Assembly: GCA_028554755.1 (NCBI GenBank)
Contig: JAPTOF010000001.1
Location: forward strand, 39,141,501-39,205,500
From: Cordia subcordata
Taxonomy: Eukaryota; Streptophyta; Magnoliopsida; Boraginales; Cordiaceae
Direction: 5' to 3'
DNA: 64,000 nt
Part shown: piece after piece, positions 38,881 to 48,753 of the stretch
How positions within the stretch are numbered: position 1 is the first letter of the stretch
How the letters are laid out: every line of letters begins with the position of its first letter
The notes under the pieces: model-generated
Told to the model about the DNA's origin: nothing
Databases searched by the model: none
Seen by the model: the letters and a program-made list of their open reading frames with translations, nothing else
Translations under genes and position numbers: made by a program

Positions 38881-41283
38881 TTATGCAGGCACTGGAGGCC
38901 AATAAAATTGGTGTCCGAGAGGCTCAAATGTCCGCCAATATGTATCTTTGTACGATTTCAATGTCAGCTGTTGAGGTATCATGTTCTCCACATTAAACCC
39001 CCTAAACCGAGTAACAGTTTGTGCATACGAGCATGGCAGGTGATGTTCAACCCACTTTCCGCAAGTACACGTACGGTCTTCCCAGTTGACAACTTGGTTT
39101 GGCGGATTCTTGTTCCATCGAACTGGCAATCGACCCACCTGGTATCTGCCATCTTGTCTAAAACTAAGTATGTGATAGCGATGTGACGAGGTCTTCCACT
39201 TCTCAAAGAGTTCCCTCACACTAGGAGGGAGTCGATGGCCTTCACTTTTCAACTGCGTTGCATGGACCAACCGATCATGAAAGTAACCTTTTATCTTCAT
39301 AAAAGTATTGATAACAAGGGCCGTGATGGGTAACCCCCTTGCACCGACGAGGACATCGTTGAAGCATTCGACATTATTTTTCGTCATCAAACCCCATCTG
39401 AATCCCCTATCAGCGCTCATGGTCCATGCATCGGCAGGGATATCGGATAGGAACTTGTGTACTCGTCTGCCAACACCGTTCTGACTAAGGTCCACATCAA
39501 GGATCATGTTCATTGCATGCACATGTTTGCGTGTTTGAAATTCTCGGCCAGCTATCCAACACGTCTTTAATGAATTGATTTCGCCATCTTTTCATCACAT
39601 TGCTTTTCAGATATCTCAAGCAAATGCGATGTTTTATTTCAAGTTAACCGTCACGTGTAACCCGTTCGATTGCATATGCGATGCCTGCATGCCTATCTGA
39701 AATGATACACACTTAGGGCATCTCATTGAAAAAGTTCTCGCGCAACCGGTGTAAGAGCCACGACCAAGTACGAGTTATCTTTGCTTCTACAACTGCAAAT
39801 GCTAACGGCAAAACTTGGCAGTTCGCGTCTGTGGCTAATGCAACTACGAGATGACCCTTGTACTTTCCCCGCAAGTGTGTGCCATCCAGCGAAACCATAG
39901 GCTTACAATGCCTCCACGCCGTGATGCATGGACCGAAAGCCCAATAAACCATGTAGAAAATTTTTTCAGCCTGCGTTAAACCTTCGGTGAACCTATATCT
40001 CACCACACTACCTGGATTCTTGGCCATCACGGCCCCAAGAAACTGTGGTAGCATCTGATACGACATGTCCCAATTGCCATACACTAGTTCAATTGCTTTG
40101 TTCCGGCCGTTCCATGCTTTTCCGTAACTGACATCTGCGTTAAGCTTCTCCTTCATGTGAGCTTGGATAAGCCCGATCTCGTAATCAGCCTTTTTAGCTA
40201 TGAAATGCCTCACCAAGTATCCAACCAATCCCGACGTCAAATTTCTGTGTCCCGACACAGTTATTTGCACCATACATACATGTCTTATATCATATTGCGT
40301 AATCTCCCACTACTTATGCATTGCTTTCCTTATGACACGTACATACCATGGGCATGCTACACTTCCATTGTGTGCTTCCCCACACTGTACCTTCCATAGG
40401 GTCTTACTCGACTTGACGACCCTATATTCCTTTTGTATTCTTATCGCGTTCTGTTGAACAGCCCTTATCCCATCCACTTTGGATGGGAACACCATTTCTT
40501 TGGCCAGTTCCATCCTGTCCGGGTCCCATACTGGACGTTTGCTGATCTCGTACCTGCTTGTCGTGTAGAATTCAGTCCTAGCAGTATGGAACTCCACGGC
40601 TTCCTCCTCATCTACCTCCGCCTCTGCATCGACATCCGGTCCTTCTACCTCGTTCTCAATTTGGTAGTTCAAACTTGCTTCTGAGATTGCATCTTCTTCT
40701 TGATCGTTCAATTCACTGTCCTCGTTTTCTTTATCTGCCTCCGACAAAACAGTATCTGCCGTGACGTCACATCTCTCCTACGTGCCATCGTCGTGATGAG
40801 AGGGTCCTTCAACTTCAAAAGTAAAATGTGGTTGCGGGGAAATGGAAAAGTGGCAAACTCCGCCGCTGTTGTTGCAATATTGATATGTTCATCTTTTTCA
40901 TACGATGGTGCTGCATTTAGGTCCGGCATGTTAAACTGGTACAAGACGTCGGGAATTATTTGTGGCACATACACGTCGTCAGGCTGAACAGACTGAACGT
41001 CCACTATTACGTGCGCCACATAGCGGTTTCATTCACACCGAGCTGTGCCATACATCTCCCGCACATCTTCATCATCAATTATTGCACTTGGATAATAATA
41101 AATCTGCTGTAATGTAGCACCCCATCTAGGGTCACGATAACATAAGTTAACCCTATAGATTCTCGGATGCAACCCCAGTTTTCTAATTATGCGCGAAACA
41201 AAGTCATCGTAAGTTGTATCGGGATGAATTTTGATTTTGCGTGGTATATTTGGACTTCTGTAATCAAGACCATAATCGGTCAT
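38881..41283 (-). pseudogene. MURA-type Mutator transposase, decayed
   Basis: Reads from 41283 (MTDYGLDYRSPN) leftward. It has an N-terminal region with a short acidic stretch (DQEEDAISEASLN), then a MuDR-like DNA-binding domain (YTTSRYEISKRPVWDP, then CGEAHNGSVACPWYVRV). The MULE transposase core follows (MVSLDGTHLRGKYKGHLVVA, then ISDRHAGIAYAIERV), then NNVECFNDVLVGARGLPI and a C-terminal SWIM zinc finger (CTCGKWVEHHLPCSYA). The Asp residues in SLDGTH and ISDRH and the Glu in NNVEC are candidates for the catalytic DDE triad. Breaks: TGA at 41029, a frameshift near 40740, TAG at 40310, TAA at 39713, TAA near 39641 and a frameshift near 39520. The protein would be about 780 residues if unbroken. 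It is no longer functional, so movement would need a relative elsewhere. Confidence 0.9.
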
Positions 41284-41466
41284 AATGACCGTGGTAGTAT
41301 AAAAGAACAGTAACCTCGGTTGAATTCATTCTTTTACGTGCTTTGGTAGAAACTTATACTAACAAGGTAAATGAATTTGGCAGAATGTTTATTTGGTGGA
41401 AAGTGATTGTGACGGTAGAAATTTACGGGGTAGGATTGAATGATCCGGTGAAGGAAGGGGTTGGGA

Positions 41467-41474
41467 TTTATATA
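41467..41474 (-). promoter_or_regulatory. candidate TATA box of the transposase gene
   Basis: On the minus strand this reads TATATAAA, about 185 bases upstream of the transposase start at 41283 and inside the right end of the element. Confidence 0.4.
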
Positions 41475-41479
41475 GACAG

Positions 41480-41765
41480 AAAACGCATTCTGGGAGTGCG
41501 ATTTCTGAAATTTCCCATGACTTGAAATGACTAAAACGTGATTTGTGGCAGGGATTCTCATCAGCACACTCCCAGAATGCGCTGCTAAGAATATTTGGTT
41601 GTCCAGGCAATCAAATCAAATCAGAATCAAAATCAAATTTGGCAGGTTTGTAGGGAATCCAGAAAACGCGTTTCCGGAATGCGGAACTCACTCCAGGAGC
41701 GCGGGTGCATTCCTGGAGCGCGGCCGAACTCCCAGAGTGCGTTCCGTGTTCTGGGAATGCGTGCA
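41480..41765. promoter_or_regulatory. right subterminal GAATGCG motif cluster
   Basis: Four exact GAATGCG/CGCATTC motifs (near 41484, 41575, 41676 and 41755) and several near copies (CCAGAGTGCG, CTGGAGCGCG) lie inside the right inverted repeat, in both orientations. They mirror the cluster at 35090-35150. Confidence 0.55.
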
Positions 41766-41864
41766 GCCCATTTTTAGATTCAAAACGAATTATTTTTCAA
41801 ATCGATTTATAAACGGGGTTAGTTTTGCATAATATTTTTTTTTTTGAGTTAGAAAAAAAAATCC
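41756..41864 (-). repeat. right terminal inverted repeat of the Mutator-like element
   Basis: Reverse complement begins GGATTTTTTTTTCTAACTC and contains AACCCCGTTTATAAATCG, pairing with 34962-35069. Confidence 0.92.
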
Positions 41865-41873
41865 TATTTTATC
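41865..41873. repeat. target-site duplication, right copy
   Basis: TATTTTATC, identical to 34953-34961. Confidence 0.93.
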
Positions 41874-43007
41874 TTCTTCTTTTTCTTCTTTTTCCAGTGA
41901 TGATGTGAGGTAGTCTCTCGTTGTTGTACTTCGCTACCAGTTTGGGGCATCGTTGGCCCTTGGTCTACTAATGTTGCTGGCCCAACTGCCCAACCTTGTC
42001 TGTTATTAGGAATAGCAATGGAGCAAAGTATCCTATACCTCGTCCCTACCTGATACCTATTAATAAAATTCTTGCTTCTATCTTACTCTACACCCTACGT
42101 TTGTAGAGTATCGGTCAACGATATAAATAGGGCGGGACAACTGAATAAAATTGAGGTAAAACCCCTACTCCCTAAAATATAAACTTACAATAGCATTAAA
42201 ATTTATAACTTTTAACAATAAACTAAAGAAATCTTTAATGATATAAAATTTATTAAAATATATGAAATATATTAAAAAATATCCAAAATGATATAACATT
42301 TATATTAAAAATATATAAGAGCATATATTTAAAATGAAAAATATACACGTATAAGGGAACAAGGCTAGGTGCGGAGCAAGATAGATTAACCCCTACCACG
42401 CCCTGCCCTTGCACAAGCAAGGAGAAAAAACCCCCACCCCACCACGAGGAGGAGTTTTTTGCCACTTTAACTCCTGCGGTACTCCCACAAAGTGGAGTGA
42501 AACACGATACAATTGCCATCTCTATTACGTTTAAAATTGCAATTGCTACTATTGATGGGAGAAATTTACTCATATTATTATGATGTTATGAGATAAATTC
42601 AATAGTCATACATTATTAATGAATTATGATAAAATCATGTAAACATTTAAAACCCACTCTTAATACTAGGATTTTGTTAATTAGATCCTTACTCCCTATT
42701 GATAATCTCAATCATGCATTATTTAGGAAAAAACAACACTCTTTACGCGTGGCTTAAACTTCAGCTTATGCGACATAATGTAACTCTTCGATTCTCATTA
42801 TCTTCCTCTTCATATAATTAACAACATTTCCAATTCTCTTCCAGTCATCAAGGTCAACAAAATCAATTATCCTACCAAGAGTTGCTCTGCAATCTAAAAG
42901 AACAAGTATGAAAAAATGTATTCACTTTTGCCAGACATGAAACAAATTTCTGTTGGCTCCTTCAGAGGAAGGGAAAAGGGCAGTCTCAACCTCAATGGGG
43001 AATTAAG
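41874..43007. other. 3' flank of the p24 gene with MITE-like debris
   Basis: 42007-42532 starts AGGAATAGCAATGG and ends CAATTGCCATCTCTATT, loosely inverted, and may be a decayed MITE; similar GGGTAGCAATAG text occurs near 31825. The part next to 43008 is the p24 3' UTR. No other gene is seen. Confidence 0.4.
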
Positions 43008-46000
43008 TTATACTCTGTTGTAGGCCACTGACTTGCTGAACAGGCGCCGTATATATGCAACCTGAAGTGCACTCACAAGGGCGAGCAAAATGTACTCTCC
43101 AACTGTGTAGAATATAATGCGCTTCCTTGTGCTCTCATTAGCTGCGGGAGATAAGAGATGAATGGTAAATGTTCTGTGTAATGCATTACAATCATGTGGT
43201 ACCTAAGAGTATAGAAGTTGACAAAGATGATACTTTCCATTCATGTAACATCACAGATCACTAGACAACAATGCAAAAACAAAAAGAGGTTACGGCTCTG
43301 TTTAACTCATACTTGGGGTTCATAATCCCTTGAGTGCTAAGGAAACCATCCAAGCAAAATTTCTGTTTCCCCCTTATTATTTTTCATCTTTACCAAGGAA
43401 AAGTTCAGTTGCCCAGACATGACTAGTAGTCTAGTAGTTATCCAAGTTATAAGCACGGGTCATTAGAAGGGAACTTAGAAAATGCTTGTAATTTCCTCTC
43501 ACTAGTCATAAACTAAAGCACCTCAATAAGCCTAAAATTATTCCTTTTTCTGATACCAACTTCAGTAAGACTAAAGATAAACTCCATAGAACCTAGGTTA
43601 GTTTCTAAGCTGAAAATTTGGTCATTATTTCAAAACAACCCTTTTCCCCTTAACCAGGCATCTATATGATGGGGTCTTCTATGTCCTACACACAAGGTCA
43701 TACGATCATATGGCTCTGACAACTTGGCAGTATCTCATGGGACATAATTACATGGAAATTTGCCTCTCCAGCTTAGACAACTAGCACTTTCAGACAAATT
43801 AATGGAGGGCCTCTTAGGCAGATATTTCGGATTCTAATCTCAAAATCAAAATCAAAATCAAAATCCAAGTTCTCTTAGAGGTGAGAAGTATCAAAAACTC
43901 TATTTTAGCACCTGTAGTATTTCCATTAATTGACTAGAAACAGCAAACAGCTATAATAGTACTATATTCCAATTCAGATGTTAGAGTGTCGTTTTTGAGA
44001 ACACAGCACGAGGTAGGAATTAGGATGATGGCTATAAGCTGTGAAAGACAGACAATAACAGGGAAATTTGCTACAGCTGTTCATTCCAAGCACTGTGCAA
44101 TGGTCATTTCAAAATGGGAAAGGATAAGAGGCCTTACTATGCCGGTGACGAGTATCACGTGCTTTCAAATACTTCTGCTCTGCTGTAACAGATTCCAAAG
44201 CCTCCCTCAGTTCAGCAATTTTAACATTCACAGGGTCCAAATGTTCTGTCAGAAAACATTTCACAAAGGTTACATTTAAAAGAGACAAAAAAGGAAAGCA
44301 AAGAGAGCTAAATTTCATAGTGGCTACAGACACTATAGTTGATATTTGATATTGAACATGCTGAAGTCTACCAGTGGATCAATGAAATAACTATTTTCTA
44401 TATATATAAACCAGTAAACCATTAAAATATAGCAGAAGAATAGAACCAACCATCTTTGGCAAGGTCATGTTCGGTGGGTATGTGGCCAACATGTATGTAG
44501 AAAGACACTGTTTCCGGAGTGGAATAAGAATTGTGAAAACAGAATTTGTACATTCCACTTCTTGGGGCCTTAAATTCAAATTTATCTCCAGATGTTCCCT
44601 TCAGAGTGTGCACTACATTACCTCCAGGAGATGTTACCTGGATTAAACAGAAATAGCACAAGTGAATCAACACCAAGAAAGGTATATTTAATCCATTCTC
44701 TATTGGCTTTTCCACTCTCCTCTTTCCCCATCGAGGAGGGGCTGCACAAGGTAATATAGGTGACAAGAAATGGTATGCCAGTTAACTTTTTAGTCATAGC
44801 TAAGGCCATATTGCTTAAACCTCCACACTGTGATCAGGCTTTGCAAATTGACCAAGTACAAATCAGCCTTGTTCACATAAAATGGAGCACAAAGTTTAAG
44901 ACCGACCATTTCTTTAATTCAAAACTTGCTTTTATTAGGGATGTATAGAAATTGAATTGAATATACAGCATGAGAAAATGAGCACTGCTCCAAAATGAAG
45001 AAGAAACAAGAATCTGTATAATAATCAAAATTATGGCCTTCCACTATGTCACAAATCACTAGGAACCCAGCAGAAGGCAGCTGCAAACTCAGGCCAAACA
45101 GAAACAAAGCATTAAACCACTATACTGCAAGACTAGTGAATCATTGAATTGCTAGCATTCCTTCAACAAAAGCATCACCACACAAGCAATTGGCGGAAAA
45201 CACCAAGGTCGTTTATCATTGAATAGGTACGAAGACCCCAATACGGTATCTCTAAAAATGGATATCCCCCAAAAAATCATAAATGGATTGTGAAGTATAA
45301 CCTTTAATCTCAGATCAACACAAAATAGATACTGATGCTGTACACAATAACATGGATCAAGATCAACACTAACGTTTACCGAACACGAGTTTTATGCCAG
45401 TTAGTCAAAATGTAAGCTAAGTATCAGAAGTATACACATCTAACAATTCAAATCACAGCTAAGATATACAACAGAAGTATTCCAAAATCCAAATCGAAAC
45501 CGCACACCAAAATAGACCCAAAATATCGTCTTTGTTTCTACTTAAATATACACATCTAAAACTTCTCAATTCAAATTCTAACAGATTATAATTATTTACA
45601 AAATAAAACCCCCAAGAAACCATTTTTTCCATATACAAAATATAAAGCCACATAATCATCCTGGATTCATATCATATCCTCTTACTTATCTTCAAATCCC
45701 AAGCCAAAACAATCAAATTACACCCAATAATAGAAAAAAAAAACCTCTCTTTTTACACATCGAGTAACACACCTACCAATTATATGACAAAATGTAACTG
45801 AAATAAACATATATATGTGTGTGTGTGTGTATGTATATATACGAGTGTGTCTAGTTGAAAAGAGGGTGTACTGTAAAGTCAATGCCGGGGTGATCGGAGC
45901 TCCAGAAGATGTCGTGATCGACGACAACGAAGTTCCCCGAGATGGTGTCGCCTTCGTACAACACGTACTCGTAGACGCATTCCTCGTCGTTGACCGTCAC

Positions 46001-46096
46001 GGACAGCGGCGCCACCGTCGAGAAGCTGCTCAGGAGCACCAGGGCCACCAGCGCCCATGCCTGCTGCACCTCGCCGCACCTGATTTTTCCCTCCAT
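43008..46096 (-). CDS. p24beta3: p24 beta-subfamily transmembrane emp24/GOLD protein
   Basis: Cargo receptor of COPI/COPII vesicles between ER and Golgi. Exons 46096-45872, 44637-44451, 44245-44138 and 43141-43008 join in frame to 217 residues, normal for the family. A signal peptide (about 1-31, LVALVLLSSFSTVAPLS) precedes the GOLD domain. This has the two conserved Cys residues (NDEECVYEY and MYKFCFHN), DHDIFWSSDHPG and GTSGDKFEFKAP. A coiled coil follows (EHLDPVNVKIAELREALESV), with RDTRHRHTNESTRKR just before the single membrane segment (about 182-204). The cytosolic tail is RRLFSKSVAYNRV, without a terminal KKXX. The sequence is closest to my memory of Arabidopsis p24beta3 (AT3G22845); beta2 is the alternative. 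Introns hold a (GT)n run near 45815 and an (AAAATC)n run near 43840. Confidence 0.95.
43837..43865. repeat. (AAAATC)n microsatellite in p24 intron 3
   Basis: About five units of AAAATC in a row. Confidence 0.9.
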
Positions 46097-48753
46097 TTTA
46101 TTTTTTATTTTTAAGTTTTTGGGTTCCAAAAAGAATTCTTTTTCAGGTTTTAGAGAAAAGAGAAAAATTAACACTGCATTATGATGATGTGTTTTGCTAT
46201 TGATTTTTGTTTTTCTATGGAGCGATACGTTGTCGTTTGATTTGTGGTTTGGACTTTGTTTTGGTCTGTGGCATCCAATGAGGACAGGACACGTCATCAC
46301 GGGGAGTGTCACTCGCTCTGTTATTGGCTGTTTGACTGCATCTCACTTACACCCTATTTTTTCTTTTCTTTTCTTTTCTTTTTCTTTTTCCTTTTGGTGT
46401 CATAATCAATGCCCCTTTTGAGTTTTGACCAAAGGAAATGTTCTATTAATGTTTCTATCCATATGAAAGTTATTATTTTTTAATTAATTTAGACATTAAA
46501 TTTATTAATTTCAATGCTTCCTTCTTTATTGGGTAATATTTATTGTGAGAATTATTGAAAATGATATGTCTCAATATACATGAAATCAATTAATTACTTT
46601 AATGAGTACAATATTGTGCTTGTTAAAGAAAATCGAATGACTAATTTTTTTAGAATTTTTTTGGCTAATTAGTTAAATTTTTTTTTTTGAGCGAAAGTAA
46701 GAAGTTATCTTAAGAGAATTGGGTATATGTACAAGCAAAATGAATCATGCACATATTTTCACATATCAGTGGAAAAAAAGAAAAAGCATGTTGAAAAGGG
46801 ACAGATGATAGTTCAAAATTGGCCATGATCGTGTTAATTCCAGAGTGGCAAAAGATTAACAGAAAGACAAAGAGATACAAAGAGATGAAGGTAAGTGGTC
46901 ATTGTATTTGGCCTATTAAGCTTAGGACAACAAGCAGTTCAACAAAATGGTCACACCTAGGGATGATAACGAGATGAATTTCCCAAGCACATTGATAAGG
47001 ACAATTAGGATAGGTGTATAGACCCTCACACATTGGTTTCTTGAAAAATTTATGTCTGATTTTTAATATCATGAGTTAACTATTGTTGTCCTTACAAGTT
47101 TAAATATTTTAGATTAGTTGATTAAATTTACTTATAATTGTTGGGCAGTATTTGAATTTGCGTTAGTAAGTTATTACACGTAATATCAGAACAAACTTTG
47201 GATGAATTTCACGTTGCCTGAACTGCCCAGGATTCCCTTGAGGTTCGACCTTAATATGAGAACCGATCTGCAAGGCCCCCATGGCCTAATTCTTCGGCCT
47301 GAAAGCTCCCAGAAACTTGGTTATCTAGTATTCGCAAAAGTAGTTTATAAGTGACCATTACAGTTCAGACAATAAGTAGTAGTTTGATATAATACGCGCT
47401 TGAGAAAAAATAGTTATGTTAATATGCTAGGGGAAATCAAAAATTAAAATCCCTTGATAGTCTCCAGACTTTTGGAAAAGCAAGAGGCTGAAGATCAGAT
47501 TCCCGAAACAGGTTATGCCAGTGAAACCGACAGAAAGGTATTTTTCCAGTTATGGCAAAGGTGAGGTTGGCATGCAGATTGGGCCTAATTAACAATAAGA
47601 TGCCTCATCATACATATATAACAATGGTGGAACCTTTTTTTTTTTTAAACCCTATAACTCGATCACCAAGTAAGTCAAGTCACTTAATTAGGGTAAAGAA
47701 TAGAGGTTGAACCTAATTTCTGAACCACATTCAACCTTAATTTTTACGACTATAATAGTAGTGGCACCTTATCTTAAGCTTAGAGATAGCTTCACACTAG
47801 CCAAGAAAACAATTTTATGTGCTTTTTTTCCCTTGCAACAGGAGCTTTTATGATCCCATCCAACTCTTCATCAGTGGGTGCTGCAACACTGCAACATCAT
47901 CGAAACTTATCCCAGCTGTGGCGAGCAACTGAAACCAGCTTTTGCACATTTTTCCATGACAAAAGGCATTCGAGATAAGTCTTTTTCTGGTTTGGATATG
48001 TAAGATGAAGCATTCTTTATCACACGCACATGAGCAACTATGATATCCTCGGCCATGTTTTGCTGTCCTACTGGACCATAGCCTCCCCCTCGTAAAATTT
48101 AGAGTCATGATTTTGTGAGTCCAAAGTATTAATGGTATATTAAAATATTTCGAGAAGTCGAAGAAGATTTTAACCTTTACAATTTAAAGAAGAGATCGGT
48201 TCGAGTATGGCATTGTAAGACAAAATTTTATTCAGAAATGTCTGCATTCTGGCCATAAATAAGAGAAGATCAGCATTCCAACCATTCCAAGACATCAGCA
48301 ATACCTAAATTGCTTCTTTTAAACAGGATCATGTTTCTGGAGATTTGAACTATAGGACGAGCCTAAGTGCTTTGCGAGAGAGTTATTCATCGTTATTAAA
48401 AAGAAAAAGCACTGAGATTCAGCATTCTCCAATTAACTAGTACCAAAGTGACAAAACTATATAAACTAATCAAACTTTGGGGACCAGATATCAAAATTGT
48501 AAAGAAGAAACAATTGGAGAGTCCAGAAAAGCTAAAATGGTCTTCCACTAGACTGCTGAAGCAAAGAATACCACAATGTAGGATGGCCAAGATACATCCT
48601 ACTCCCCTAAGAAGAAGAACACAAGTTCGAACGCTGAGAAACGTACTTGTTGGGATGGCTTTTGCTTCACCATTCCCGGTTGGAGAGAAATTAGACCGGA
48701 GTCCAATGTGGTTCCATGGTACCCTAGCTCAAAGTGAAAAACAAAAATGTACC
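46097..48753. other. spacer between p24 and HSF genes
   Basis: It contains the p24 5' flank (a (CTTTT)n tract lies near 46360-46395) and the HSF 3' flank. A minus-strand 86-codon frame (47848-48108) with many Cys and His residues (SCSCACDKECF) resembles nothing I know; it may be chance or a gene relic. No early light-induced protein gene, expected from the Arabidopsis order, is visible. Confidence 0.5.

Larger units (their letters stand above)
34962..41864. mobile_element. 6.9-kb Mutator-like element carrying transposase and PMD genes
   Basis: Complete element bounded by inverted repeats of about 108 bases (34962-35069 and 41756-41864) and the perfect 9-bp duplication TATTTTATC. The outer 70 bases of the two ends differ at only a few positions; the exact duplication argues for a fairly recent insertion. 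Inside are a plus-strand plant mobile domain gene (36067-38400) and a minus-strand transposase gene (41283-38881), convergent, both broken by stops. 35460-36030 is low-complexity ATT/GATGAT repeat. GC content rises sharply in the coding part. The element sits between the YGL/LRDR gene and the p24 gene, in no gene. Confidence 0.93.

Noticed and set aside
46097..48753. ELIP gene expected from Arabidopsis order
   Set aside because: No chlorophyll-binding helices or ELIP-like text on either strand.
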